The notes under the pieces are model-generated. The model was not told where the DNA came from. It saw only the letters and a program-made list of their open reading frames with translations, and made no database searches. The position numbers and the translations under genes are program-made. Positions 24,106-33,191 of a stretch of 38,694 nucleotides of DNA are shown one piece after another. Origin of the DNA: SAR324 cluster bacterium (lineage in GTDB: Bacteria > SAR324 > NAC60-12); contig JAESQU010000005.1 of the NCBI GenBank assembly GCA_016764995.1, positions 1 through 38,694 of the forward strand. Direction: 5' to 3'. Position 1 is the stretch's first letter; each line of letters begins with the position of its first letter.

Positions 24106-24357
24106 TTACTCCGGCGGAGGACCCATGAATCTGTCGCCGGATTCAAAATTTGGCGAAGAATCGAGATTTGCAATTTTATATTTTCCATTAGAAGTATTTA
24201 GAACAACTGCTTTGCTGTCATTGTTTGGGATAGTATACAGCTGGAACATTCCTGTCGGCGGAGGTCCCTTCTTTCTTTTTTGATCAGCTGCACCAAAAAT
24301 AAAAACAAGTACAACTCCAAATAAAATACCGATTAACACTGATTTAAAATCAAGCAT
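24106..24357 (-). CDS. Small membrane-anchored protein of unknown function
   Basis: An 83-residue protein with one N-terminal hydrophobic segment (residues 6-23, SVLIGILFGVVLVFIFGA) and then a short soluble part with GPPP near both ends. AAGGAG lies upstream of the ATG at 24357. The soluble part could be surface exposed or periplasmic. No family is recognised. It is in the same direction as the lipoprotein gene, 185 bases upstream of it. Confidence 0.6.
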   Translation of the reverse strand: MLDFKSVLIGILFGVVLVFIFGAADQKRKKGPPPTGMFQLYTIPNNDSKAVVLNTSNGKYKIANLDSSPNFESGDRFMGPPPE

Positions 24358-24577
24358 AGTGACTCCTTTTTGTCAGGTTATAGGTTGGATACTCAATACA
24401 ATTAGAAACATACTCCAAAATAATAGGGATGTCAATAAATAAATTTTTCCGTAAAAATAATCACTTGTATGTGTATGAGTTCTATGTGCTGAAATATTTT
24501 TTTGCAAGGCAGTTGAATTGTTGATCAGTTCGACGGCATTAGCAAATTCGTAAAAAACCTGGCATAATTAAGCAATT

Positions 24578-24671
24578 GTCATTCCCGCAAACGCGGGAAT
24601 CCAGGAGTGAGGCAGCAAGGTCTGTTTTCAAACAAAGCGTTGACTGGATCCCGGATCAAGTCCGGGAAGAC
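24578..24671. repeat. Palindromic intergenic repeat, full copy 4
   Basis: It begins GTCATTCCCGCAAACGCGGG and ends GGATCAAGTCCGGGAAGAC. The left hairpin is CCCGC-AAAC-GCGGG. The rest of the gap 24358-24718 shows nothing beyond AT-rich sequence and the ribosome site GAGGAG of the next gene. Confidence 0.9.
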
Positions 24672-24718
24672 AGGAGACAAACCGTTTCAGTAAACCCTTC
24701 AACCAGAGGAGAATTAGG

Positions 24719-25006
24719 ATGAGCGCTTATTTAATTGCCGATATTACCGTCACTGATCAGGAACGTTATGAGGATTACAAAAAACTCGCCCCGCCGGCTA
24801 TTGCGGCATACGGTGGAAAATACGTGGCACGCGGAGGAAAATCGGAAAAACTGGAAGGCAGTTGGGATCCAAACCGAATTGTAATTCTCGAGTTTGAAAG
24901 CACAGAAAAGGCTAAACAATTTATCGATTCACCGGAGTACAAAGAGGCTCGCGATTTGAGACACAAAACGGCCACATCGAACATGATTGTGGTGGAGGGT
25001 TTGTAA
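24719..25006 (+). CDS. DUF1330 family protein
   Basis: A 95-residue dimeric alpha/beta-barrel type protein that matches DUF1330 along its length: SAYLIADITVTDQERYEDYK, GGKYVARGGKSEKLEG and RIVILEFESTEKAKQFIDSP. Function unknown; the fold resembles small monooxygenases such as EthD/ABM proteins. GAGGAG precedes ATG 24719 at good spacing. It converges with the CoA ligase gene eleven bases further. Confidence 0.92.
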   Translation: MSAYLIADITVTDQERYEDYKKLAPPAIAAYGGKYVARGGKSEKLEGSWDPNRIVILEFESTEKAKQFIDSPEYKEARDLRHKTATSNMIVVEGL

Positions 25007-25017
25007 GACGCTTCTGT

Positions 25018-26610
25018 TTAATCCTGTCTCAGTTTGAAACGTTGAATTTTTCCTGTTTCTGTTTTTGGCAGAGAGTCAACAAATTCCAGTGCGCGCGGAT
25101 ATTTGTAGGGCGCAATCGAATTTTTGACGAAATCCTGCAACTCCTTCACAAGTATCGCGTTTCCGCTAAAACCTTGCCGCAACACAACAAAAGCCTTTAC
25201 GAGACTCCCGCGCCGTAAATCCGGAATGCCGACCACAGCACATTCCACTACCGATTCATGTGTCATCAATGCCGTTTCAACTTCCGGACCTGCAATGTTA
25301 TATCCGGATGAAATGATCATATCATCGGTCCTTGCCTTAAACCAGAAATAGCCGTCTTCGTCCATCTGGTATGCATCACCAGTAAGATTCCAGCCATTTT
25401 GGACATATTTTTTCTGCCGTTCATCCGCCAGATAACGACAACCAGTCGGCCCCCTTACGGCAAGTTTTCCGATTGTTCCTGGTGGAACTTCGTGACCATC
25501 TTCATCCACCACTTTTGCTTCATATCCGGATATCGGTTTTCCTGTTGAGCCCGGACGAATATCATCTGTGCGTGTCGACATGAAAATGTGAAGCAACTCA
25601 GTTGAGCCGATACCGTCCAGAATTTCCAGACCCGTTTTTTCTTGCCAGGAATCCCATGTCGGTTTGGGTAAAGTTTCTCCCGCAGAAACACAGGTTCTGA
25701 CTGAAGACAAATCACCCTCTTTAAGTTCTGAAAGCAAAAAACGGTACGCGGTTGGTGAAGTGAAAACAATACTTGCTTGATATTTTTTGATTGCGGGAAG
25801 GAGTAAATCCGGAGTTGCCTGTTCTAATAAAATTGTCGCAGCACGGGCGTACATTGGAAAAAGTAGCTGTCCTCCCAAACCAAAGGTGAAGGCCAGCGGA
25901 GGACTGCCGATAAAGCGGTCTTCGGTTGTAGGAGTTAGTACCGGTTCAGAGTACGCACTACAGATGGTGAGCATGTCACGGTGAAAATGCATCGTGCCTT
26001 TTGGGTTTCCAGTTGTTCCGGAAGTGAAGGCAATCAAGCAGGTATCATCTGAGTTTGTCGGACAATTTTCAAAATTTTCCGGTTTTGCAGACATCTTTTT
26101 TTCCAGCTCCGACTCTCCAAAAAGCAGAGTTTGTTCCAGCATCGATTCTGCCTGGGCACTTATTAATTCGTCTTTCAGCCGCGCATCACAAAGCGCGATT
26201 TTGATTTGAGCTTTTTCAATGATTACACGGAGTTCTTTTGCCCGAAATAAAGGCATGGTCGAAACAGCGATGCCTCCGGCTTTCACGACACCAAACCAGC
26301 AGGCCGCCATCATGTATGAGTTCGGGGCACGCAGCAAAACCCGGTTTCCCGGAATAAGCCCGCAATCATCTACGAGTACGTGCGCAATCTGATTGGAGTC
26401 TTTCTGAAGACGTGCATAAGTATATTCTTCCTCTGGAGTGATAATAACTACTCGCTCACCAGATCCTTCAGCAACCGCGTCATCCAAAAAAGTTTTCGCA
26501 CAATTCAGTTTTTCCGGGTAATCCAGTGCGGCCAAATTAATGAATTCCGGCCACTGCTCAAAAGGGGGCAAATTATCTTTGGCAAAAGTATCAAGCTGGG
26601 GATTGGTCAC
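25018..26610 (-). CDS. Benzoate/2-aminobenzoate-CoA ligase-like AMP-forming acyl-CoA synthetase
   Basis: A 530-residue adenylate-forming enzyme that would activate an aromatic or short carboxylic acid as its CoA thioester. The P-loop AFTSGTTGNPKGTMHFHRD, the ILDGIGSTELLHIFMS motif, the hinge FKARTDDMIISSGYNI and the catalytic Lys in PKTETGKIQRF are all present. GSTELLHIF is the style of benzoate-CoA and 2-aminobenzoate-CoA ligases. I choose GTG 26610, with GGAG (26616-26619 on the other strand) five bases before it, rather than the TTG at 26637. No aromatic degradation genes adjoin it. Confidence 0.88.
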   Translation of the reverse strand: MTNPQLDTFAKDNLPPFEQWPEFINLAALDYPEKLNCAKTFLDDAVAEGSGERVVIITPEEEYTYARLQKDSNQIAHVLVDDCGLIPGNRVLLRAPNSYMMAACWFGVVKAGGIAVSTMPLFRAKELRVIIEKAQIKIALCDARLKDELISAQAESMLEQTLLFGESELEKKMSAKPENFENCPTNSDDTCLIAFTSGTTGNPKGTMHFHRDMLTICSAYSEPVLTPTTEDRFIGSPPLAFTFGLGGQLLFPMYARAATILLEQATPDLLLPAIKKYQASIVFTSPTAYRFLLSELKEGDLSSVRTCVSAGETLPKPTWDSWQEKTGLEILDGIGSTELLHIFMSTRTDDIRPGSTGKPISGYEAKVVDEDGHEVPPGTIGKLAVRGPTGCRYLADERQKKYVQNGWNLTGDAYQMDEDGYFWFKARTDDMIISSGYNIAGPEVETALMTHESVVECAVVGIPDLRRGSLVKAFVVLRQGFSGNAILVKELQDFVKNSIAPYKYPRALEFVDSLPKTETGKIQRFKLRQD

Positions 26611-26701
26611 ATTTTCTCCAAAATTTTTGTAGTACAATTATGCTGATTTTAGCTCAAATTTATAAATTCTCTTATCCTGACTAACCAAATTAGTGTGTTA
26701 T

Positions 26702-26730
26702 GGAAGAAAAATCAAACGTGATGTTTGATT
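26702..26730 (-). terminator. Intrinsic terminator downstream of the PilZ gene
   Basis: On the minus strand AATCAAAC pairs perfectly with GTTTGATT around a 5-base loop and is followed by TTTTCTTCC. It lies about 157 bases after the PilZ stop codon. The rest of 26611-26886 holds an inverted pair GGCAAGTT / AACTTGCC 39 bases apart and no gene. Confidence 0.6.
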
Positions 26731-26886
26731 CACCCTAATGTGTTTTAGCTTCACTCTTTAATTTGGGGTTTTAGGCAAGTTAGCGTAAAGTTCGTATTTC
26801 TTAGTGCTTTTGAAAAACTTGCCCGGAGGGTTCGGCACACCTGAAAAAATGTTCAATTTCAAGTGTGGAAATTAGGACTTGCAAAC

Positions 26887-27801
26887 TTATGCTACCTGCA
26901 TACTGTGTTTTTTGCGATGCAGATACTGATTCAGTTTCATGTGAGTCAGCATGTCAACATCACGGAAAACGAAGTGGAGATTGACCTTAGCTCCGTGTGG
27001 AATTACATCAAGCACAGTGGCCGCTATATTCTCGCGTAAACTGGCATAAGGTAAATGAAATAGAAAAACATCACCTTTGTTAATGCCCTGTGGTGGCAGC
27101 TCGTCCAACTGCACCTTAATTCCTCCGGCACTCATGTCTTTTATTTTTCCAGCTAGTTTATGATGCTGAAACTTTCCAAGGTCAAATTTCTGTTCGAGTG
27201 CAAACTGCTCTGCCGTCACCAACTGAAATTCTATTCTCAGCTCCATTGGCAGGCGTTCGGAAACCCGTATCTGTAATTTGCGTATCTGATTGGTGTGCTT
27301 CAGAATGACCGCATTAAGATCCGTCACCAGTTGTCCTATGATTTTAAACTTGAACTCATAATCTGCATCATTTCCACGCCGAATTTTACAGAACAATTCC
27401 TTAAACTGCTTCATATGGGCCGGACGCCGTTTAACTGTCGGCGGCTTTATCAGCAGCTGAGTCTCATCTGAGTCCAGAATGGAACTAGTAAAAACTATAT
27501 CTTTTCCTTTGTGGCGAATCTGGAATTCTAAATGTGTCCCGGCTTCCAGCATTTGTGTACAGGTAAAGCTGTTTCCTTCATTTTTGAAAGTAAACTGCAA
27601 ACTTTTGCGCAACATAAAAATTTTCTTCAAATCCGATTTTGAGAATCTCGCAGAATTTTTATAATTCTCAACAATTTGTTCAAATTTTTCCGCAGACATC
27701 ATGATCGGAAATATTTCCGCAGGATCTTTTGTGTTACACAATTCAATGAAAAAATCACGGTCCTCATCATCTACTTGTCTGGCTTTAATTTCCGAGTCCA
27801 C
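26887..27801 (-). CDS. PilZ-domain protein (possible c-di-GMP receptor)
   Basis: A 304-residue cytosolic protein. Residues about 45-170 form an uncharacterised N-terminal domain. The C-terminal PilZ barrel has the two binding motifs RVSER (RxxxR) and DMSAGG (D/NxSxxG), spaced as in c-di-GMP receptors, so ligand binding is likely. The layout resembles YcgR-type or other two-domain PilZ proteins that control motility or polysaccharide. Start GTG 27801 lies inside the 3' end of the upstream membrane-protein gene (31-base overlap), which implies co-expression. No strong ribosome site is visible. Confidence 0.82.
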   Translation of the reverse strand: MDSEIKARQVDDEDRDFFIELCNTKDPAEIFPIMMSAEKFEQIVENYKNSARFSKSDLKKIFMLRKSLQFTFKNEGNSFTCTQMLEAGTHLEFQIRHKGKDIVFTSSILDSDETQLLIKPPTVKRRPAHMKQFKELFCKIRRGNDADYEFKFKIIGQLVTDLNAVILKHTNQIRKLQIRVSERLPMELRIEFQLVTAEQFALEQKFDLGKFQHHKLAGKIKDMSAGGIKVQLDELPPQGINKGDVFLFHLPYASLRENIAATVLDVIPHGAKVNLHFVFRDVDMLTHMKLNQYLHRKKHSMQVA

Positions 27802-28103
27802 TGCCAGCTGCGCCTGATCTTCCGCAATTGTTCCAGACCTTCGCGGATTTTCTTTTTGTGAAGATAACGAACCAGAATGATGCCTCCAAGCACTGAAACA
27901 ACAAAGGCAGATGCGTATAAATAAAAACTTAAAGGAATTTCAGAAAAGGAAGGCATGGTCTGCAGCATATTTGTCGTCTGCAAATCCTTTAGTCCAAAGT
28001 TTGCTTTTTTCGGACTCCTGCTAATTCCGCAGAGGAACAACCAGGCCGTGGAAATTAGCGCTGTTTTTCCAAAAAGATGGAAATATGATTTCAATTCAAA
28101 CAT
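27771..28103 (-). CDS. Small membrane protein of unknown function
   Basis: A 110-residue protein with two possible hydrophobic segments, near residues 12-27 and clearly at 58-80 (PLSFYLYASAFVVSVLGGII), then a strongly basic tail (KKKIREGLEQLRKIRRSW). The N-terminal third may be non-coding: a start at the internal Met before LQTMPSFSEIP would leave a single-helix protein. It overlaps the PilZ gene by 31 bases, suggesting that it works with the PilZ protein at the membrane, which is inference. Confidence 0.6.
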   Translation of the reverse strand: MFELKSYFHLFGKTALISTAWLFLCGISRSPKKANFGLKDLQTTNMLQTMPSFSEIPLSFYLYASAFVVSVLGGIILVRYLHKKKIREGLEQLRKIRRSWQWTRKLKPDK

Positions 28104-28184
28104 GAATACACTGATTTGAATATGCTTGTTTTACTGAATTTATCGATTTTTTTACCTGATTCGTTAACGCATCTGTTATGCCAT

Positions 28185-29027
28185 TCAACCTAATGAATCG
28201 TAACTTCCAAGTACTTTGTAACGAAAATTTGAAAAACGAAGAACTTCAAGACAAGCCTCTGTGTCCGCAGAATTGTAAAAATCTACGAAAAAAACATAGG
28301 CCCATGGTGTGTCTTTAGCAGGCCTTGATTCCAACCGGCAAAGGTTGATCTGAAAAAGATTGAAGACGCTTAAAAGCTGATACAGCAAACCGGAACGGTC
28401 ATCCTGAAATTCGACTAAGAGCGAGGTTTTTTTGCAGGAATAATCAAGCAGTTCATTTTCACGGCGAGAGCGGACAACCAGGAAACGCGTTGTATTATTC
28501 TGATAATCCTGGACTCCTGAGGCGTATTTCCATTGTGGTTTATCTTCTGCAAAAGAAAGTGGAACAATGGCTGCGACAGGAGTGTTTCCGGATGCGACTG
28601 CTTCCAGAAACTGAATTCCGGAATCGACGTTACTTCTTGTCAATTTACTTTGCGCTTGGCCTAGATTCTTCGATAAAAATCCGCTGCTTTGTTCAAATGC
28701 CTGCGGATGCGCAAAACAATACTCTACCTGTTTCAATTCCGCGTTAGCCAGTAAAGCATACTCAATCAGCAAGTTTATCTCACCCAAAATCACCAAGTCA
28801 TTACTGACCAGCGAATCCTGAACTTGAGCTACTGTTCCCGCAACAGAATTTTCTACCGGAACTACCGCGACAGATTCCGGAAATTCCGTAACTTTTAAAA
28901 GCGCTTCTACAAAAGTAGCGGTGTAGGTAACACTGACTCCGCTGCTGCGGACTTTTTGGGTGGCTTCATCACTGAAGGTGCCTTGCGGGCCCAAAGTGAA
29001 GATTTGGGAACAATCCTTTAAAGACAT
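28185..29027 (-). CDS. pheA: Prephenate dehydratase
   Basis: A 280-residue monofunctional enzyme that converts prephenate to phenylpyruvate in phenylalanine synthesis. The catalytic domain starts FTLGPQGTFSDEAT, has VVPVENSVAGTV and the essential T180-R181-F182 motif in QNNTTRFLVV. A C-terminal ACT domain carries the phenylalanine-binding ESRP (233-236), so feedback inhibition is expected. There is no chorismate mutase domain. I choose ATG 29027; a TTG at 29051 would add eight residues. It follows the L28 gene in the same direction, 75 bases away. Confidence 0.93.
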   Translation of the reverse strand: MSLKDCSQIFTLGPQGTFSDEATQKVRSSGVSVTYTATFVEALLKVTEFPESVAVVPVENSVAGTVAQVQDSLVSNDLVILGEINLLIEYALLANAELKQVEYCFAHPQAFEQSSGFLSKNLGQAQSKLTRSNVDSGIQFLEAVASGNTPVAAIVPLSFAEDKPQWKYASGVQDYQNNTTRFLVVRSRRENELLDYSCKKTSLLVEFQDDRSGLLYQLLSVFNLFQINLCRLESRPAKDTPWAYVFFVDFYNSADTEACLEVLRFSNFRYKVLGSYDSLG

Positions 29028-29102
29028 GAAACCGGCGAGGTTAAGAGGCAAGCAAACCGCCGGCGCTCTGAATGCGGGCCGGCTGAATGTTAAATTGATG
29101 GC

Positions 29103-29294
29103 TTAAGCAGCGATTGTTTTTCCGGAACGGATACACTGAGTACAAACACGTGTTTTTTTACGATTTCCGCCTGCCTGACGGATTCGCACGGTTTGTAGAT
29201 TTGGCATCCAGCGACGCTTTGTTCTGTTATTTGCGTGACTGACCCGATTTCCATTTCCGGGAGTTTTTCCGCATACTTGACATATTGATGACAT
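29103..29294 (-). CDS. rpmB: 50S ribosomal protein L28
   Basis: A 63-residue protein with the L28 pattern: [34 protein letters not shown], and the C-terminal [13 protein letters not shown]. Two CxxC pairs (CQVC and CTQC) suggest the zinc-binding (C+) form. It is a large-subunit component near the exit site. There is no rpmG next to it, unlike in many genomes. Start ATG 29294. Confidence 0.97.
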   Translation of the reverse strand: MSSICQVCGKTPGNGNRVSHANNRTKRRWMPNLQTVRIRQAGGNRKKTRVCTQCIRSGKTIAA

Positions 29295-29372
29295 ATCGAT
29301 TTTCTTCTATTTTATTTTGTTCAATCTGATTCTTAGCCGTTGATGATAAGGGTTTTTTTAATAATATGCAAT

Positions 29373-31325
29373 TCATTTATTTTCAGATTCTTCAGGCAAT
29401 AATGGTTCTTGCCCAAATTCAGCTTTGTTTGTCATGACCCGAACACTCTGAACCGACTTGCTGGAAACTTTATTACCCCTTGCCTGAATACCTTTAATTG
29501 CCAAATCATCAAAGATGTAAATGTCGCTGGATTTTCTAATTCTGGGTGAAGGCACAAAGGACACCTCCAGTCTTATTCTTTCTCCCTGGCTTAAGTGCAA
29601 AATTTTTGCCCCTTTTTTTGCAGGAAACAGATTATATTCGCGGTCAAGGATAAATTTTTCCACCCGGAAGCGTTTCGCATAACAAACCCTGGTTGCCCCT
29701 TCCCAGTAAATAACATTGTGAACAGTCTTTGAATTTAATTTTTCCACGCAAATAGCATTTTTTCCAATGAACTGTTTTTCCGGAACACGGATTACCTGGT
29801 ATGATCCGTCCTTGCGTATGACCACCATTTTGTCATAGGCAGAGCAAAAAAACGAAGTTGTGGAGGAATTGACATTCAGTCCCAAAAATCCTTCTTTACG
29901 ATCCCAGCCAACTTTTTGTTTTTCCGCCACATCCTGAACACGTATTTCATCAAATCTTTTGATTTTGGTACGACGTGGATAATCCAATCCATATTTATCC
30001 TTGATTTTTTCCAGAAAATTAATTGTGTAACGGGTAATATCTTTCAAAGATTTATTCAGTGAACTGATTGTCACTTTCAGTTTATGCAGTTCTTTTTGGC
30101 TTTCATTCTGATCATAACGTGAAATACGTTTTATTTGCAGCGTCAATAATTTTTCGATATCTTCCTGCTCAACCGAAAAAGGCAGGACAGACTCAATATG
30201 AAGCACAGATTTCTTCACAACTTCGATAGCCTCTTCGTATGAATCACAAACTTCCAATTTCTGATAGATTTTTTCGCCGATGAAATACATTTCCATTCTG
30301 CGGAGATGCCACTTTCGCCGTGCATGTTCCAGTGACAGGAGCAATTCCTGCTTGAGTAAATCTTTCAACCGCAAAGTATTGTGCCGCAGAACTTCACTGA
30401 CAGTCAGCAGAACAGGCTGATTTGCTTGAATAAGCAGCAAATTGACCGAAATGGAAACTTCACATTGCGTGAAAGCATAGAGCAATTTCAGCAATTTTTC
30501 TGTAGCCATTCCTCTTGTTGCTTTCAATTCAATTTCAACTTTTTCAGCAGTGAAGTCGTCGATTGAAGACAATTTAAATTTACCCTTGTTTACTGCATCC
30601 TGTACAGATTGAATCAAAGATTCGGTCGTCACTCCAAACGGCAACTCTCTAACAGTTAAGATTTTTTCATCAGTAATTTCGATCCGCGCACGAACCCGAA
30701 CCTTTCCAATTCCGTCTTCATATTGTCCTGCATCCAAAAAACCACCGTTACGAAAATCCGGAAACAGCTTGAAGGGTTTTTCATTCAGAAAAGCAATTTG
30801 CGCATCAATAACTTCATTGAAATTATGCGGTAAAATTCGAGTTGACATGCCAACCGCAATTCCTTCTGCGCCAAACAGAAGTGCTACCGGTAGTTTTGAG
30901 GGCAGTACAATCGGTTCCTTATTTCTGCCATCGTAACTGTCAGAATATTCTGTCAACTCTGAATTAAAAAGTACTTCTTTCGCCAGCGGAGTGAGGCGCG
31001 CTTCGATGTATCTTGGAGCAGATGCAGGATCGCCGGTCAGTAAATTTCCGAAATTGCCCTGCTTTTCAATAAAATATTCCTTGTTTGCGATCACGACCAG
31101 CGCTGAACCGATGGATGCGTCTCCGTGTGGATGCAGCTTCATCGTATCGCCTACAATATTTGCAACCTTACTGAATTTTCCATCATCCATTTCCTTCATC
31201 GTGTGCATAATTCGACGCTGCACCGGTTTTAGACCATCTACAATATCCGGAATCGCGCGATCCTTAATCACATAGGACGCATATTCCAGAAAGTTTTGAT
31301 CCATCAAAGGTTTGAGAAAACGCAT
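29373..31325 (-). CDS. parC: DNA topoisomerase IV / gyrase subunit A-like protein
   Basis: A 650-residue type IIA topoisomerase A subunit, which cuts and rejoins DNA. It begins near MDQNFLEYASYVIKDRAIPD, has HPHGDASIGSAL and the catalytic Tyr Y106 in SAPRYIEARLTPLA. It is shorter than enterobacterial ParC (about 750), with a reduced C-terminal pinwheel (GFLGLNVNSSTT to IKGIQARGNK), a style I associate with Bacteroidetes- or spirochaete-like ParC. The gyrA-box QGKGG-type motif is not seen, favouring topoisomerase IV. The residue pair linked to quinolone resistance is Ala70 and Ser74. The partner subunit B is not adjacent. Confidence 0.87.
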   Translation of the reverse strand: MRFLKPLMDQNFLEYASYVIKDRAIPDIVDGLKPVQRRIMHTMKEMDDGKFSKVANIVGDTMKLHPHGDASIGSALVVIANKEYFIEKQGNFGNLLTGDPASAPRYIEARLTPLAKEVLFNSELTEYSDSYDGRNKEPIVLPSKLPVALLFGAEGIAVGMSTRILPHNFNEVIDAQIAFLNEKPFKLFPDFRNGGFLDAGQYEDGIGKVRVRARIEITDEKILTVRELPFGVTTESLIQSVQDAVNKGKFKLSSIDDFTAEKVEIELKATRGMATEKLLKLLYAFTQCEVSISVNLLLIQANQPVLLTVSEVLRHNTLRLKDLLKQELLLSLEHARRKWHLRRMEMYFIGEKIYQKLEVCDSYEEAIEVVKKSVLHIESVLPFSVEQEDIEKLLTLQIKRISRYDQNESQKELHKLKVTISSLNKSLKDITRYTINFLEKIKDKYGLDYPRRTKIKRFDEIRVQDVAEKQKVGWDRKEGFLGLNVNSSTTSFFCSAYDKMVVIRKDGSYQVIRVPEKQFIGKNAICVEKLNSKTVHNVIYWEGATRVCYAKRFRVEKFILDREYNLFPAKKGAKILHLSQGERIRLEVSFVPSPRIRKSSDIYIFDDLAIKGIQARGNKVSSKSVQSVRVMTNKAEFGQEPLLPEESENK

Positions 31326-31397
31326 TATTTTATTTTCAACTCACAATATTTTAGCTGCCGCCAAGTGGCATGATTGATAAAACTTCGCTTTTTTCTG

Positions 31398-32978
31398 TTA
31401 CAAAACTATTTTAACAACGGAGGTAATTCCTTCTTTGTTACGGAGTTCTTCAACGACTGCTTCCGGTAAATCATCATCAACCCGAATCAGTGACAAAGCT
31501 TCGCCTCCACGTGTATTTCTTGCCAGTTGAAACTGGTCGATGTTGACACCATTTTTTCCTAAACATGTTCCCAAGATTCCAACCATTCCGGGACGGTCCT
31601 GGTTTGTGGTCGCCAATATTGTTCCTTCCGCTTCAAATTCACAGACAAAACTATTGATCAAAGTGATTCGCGGATGTGGCCCGCTGAAAACAACTCCACC
31701 AATGGCAAATTCCTTTCCTGCACCCGTAAATGTGCATTTGAGGGCACTCTCATAATCTGTAAATCCAGGGTCCTCTGTTTCTTCAATATGGAGGCCAACA
31801 TTTTCCGCCTGCTGATCTGCGTTTACATAACTCACAAAATTTTTATGACTTTGCAACAAGCCCTTCAGAAAACAGAGCCTGAGCAGTGTTCCATCTTGTT
31901 TGGCCAATTTTCCACGGTACTTAATTTCTAAATGAGTTGGAGTAAACGAAATATATTGTGAAGAAAATACACCAAGCTTTTCTGCAAGAGAGGCATAAGA
32001 CGCGACAGGACCACTACCTAAAACTTGAACACTCGGCATATTAACCGGATATTCCACGACTTCGCCGCGGAGAGCGCGGGGCGTCTGGTTTGCAATCGAT
32101 TCCGCAATTCTCATTTGAGCCTCTGTTGTGGAGGCTCCGACATGAGGAGACATCACCACCTGAGGCAAGTTCCGAAAAGGATTATCTTGCGGCGGCTCCT
32201 CTTCCCATGTGTCAATTCCGGCGGCAGCGACCTTGCCGGATTTTAATTCTTCGAGCAAAGATTTTTCCTGAATAACTCCTCCACGCGCAGAATTCAAAAT
32301 CACTACTCCGGACTTCATTCGGCTGAATTCCTTTGCGCCAATCATGCCTGTTGTTTCCTCCGTTTTAGGCACATGCAGCGTGATTACATCCGAGGTAGAA
32401 ATCAGTTCGTCCCAAGTGCATTTTCTGGCATAATGCCGTTCAAAAACCTCATCGGCAATATAAGGATCAAAAGCAATTACTTCCATCTCAAAGGCTTTTG
32501 CGTAACGCGCGACACGATGTCCGACATTTCCAAGACCAATTATTCCAATTGTTTTTCCAAGCAGTTCTGTGCCGGTAAAAGTATGACGGTCCCACTTGAG
32601 TTTACTCATGTGAATATGTGCGGGAATAATTTTTCTCATCGCGGAAAGCAGCAAACCAATGGTAAGTTCCGCGGCAGAATTAGTGTTTTTTCCTGGAGTA
32701 TTGATGACCAGAATGCCTTTTTCTGTTGCGTAATCAACATCAATATTTCCAATACCAACTGCCGCGCGGGCAATGACTTTCAACTTCGGGGCTTTGTCAA
32801 TCAATTCTTTGGGAACAGGTGTTTCCGAGCGGGTCAGAATACAATGGAATGGCGCAATAATTTTTAGTATTTCCGCGAGAGGCAAGTCTGGGGCAAAATG
32901 GATTTTTATATCTTTTTCTTTACGCAGCATTTCCAGGCCAATTTCGTGAATTGAGCCCGTAACAAGAATTTTGTACAT
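31398..32978 (-). CDS. serA: D-3-phosphoglycerate dehydrogenase (long form with ASB and ACT domains)
   Basis: A 526-residue enzyme for the first step of serine synthesis. The NAD-binding motif GLGNVG (148-153) and the catalytic R232 (NSARGG), E261 (DTWEEEPP) and H279 (SPHVGAST) are intact. Residues about 315-450 form the intervening substrate-binding domain and 455-526 the ACT domain (TTNQDRPGMVGILGTCLG), so serine control is possible. A 35-codon ORF and strong hairpin upstream may belong to its leader. Confidence 0.96.
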   Translation of the reverse strand: MYKILVTGSIHEIGLEMLRKEKDIKIHFAPDLPLAEILKIIAPFHCILTRSETPVPKELIDKAPKLKVIARAAVGIGNIDVDYATEKGILVINTPGKNTNSAAELTIGLLLSAMRKIIPAHIHMSKLKWDRHTFTGTELLGKTIGIIGLGNVGHRVARYAKAFEMEVIAFDPYIADEVFERHYARKCTWDELISTSDVITLHVPKTEETTGMIGAKEFSRMKSGVVILNSARGGVIQEKSLLEELKSGKVAAAGIDTWEEEPPQDNPFRNLPQVVMSPHVGASTTEAQMRIAESIANQTPRALRGEVVEYPVNMPSVQVLGSGPVASYASLAEKLGVFSSQYISFTPTHLEIKYRGKLAKQDGTLLRLCFLKGLLQSHKNFVSYVNADQQAENVGLHIEETEDPGFTDYESALKCTFTGAGKEFAIGGVVFSGPHPRITLINSFVCEFEAEGTILATTNQDRPGMVGILGTCLGKNGVNIDQFQLARNTRGGEALSLIRVDDDLPEAVVEELRNKEGITSVVKIVL

Positions 32979-33147
32979 TAAAAAGATTTTTACTCAGGTT
33001 CGGTTTGCATTCAATTGCTGTATCCTATCATTCCATATTTTTGCTGACTACGCAAAGATTCTGGACTGATACTGAAGAATTTTAGTAGCTAAACTTGGTA
33101 AACGAAGAAAAATGGAGGAAAAAATAACAAATGTCTTAGAGGAGGGC

Positions 33148-33183
33148 TGGCTAAACGGGAGAAACTCTACTCCCGTTTAGCCA
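33148..33183. promoter_or_regulatory. 14-bp perfect hairpin upstream of serA
   Basis: TGGCTAAACGGGAG (33148-33161) is fully complementary to CTCCCGTTTAGCCA (33170-33183), with loop AAACTCTA. Neither side has a convincing U-tract. It lies 170 bases before the serA start and directly after a 35-codon minus-strand ORF, so it may be a leader structure or attenuator for serA, or a terminator for that ORF. The gap 32979-33460 holds no other clear feature. Confidence 0.7.
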
Positions 33184-33191
33184 ATCAAAAT

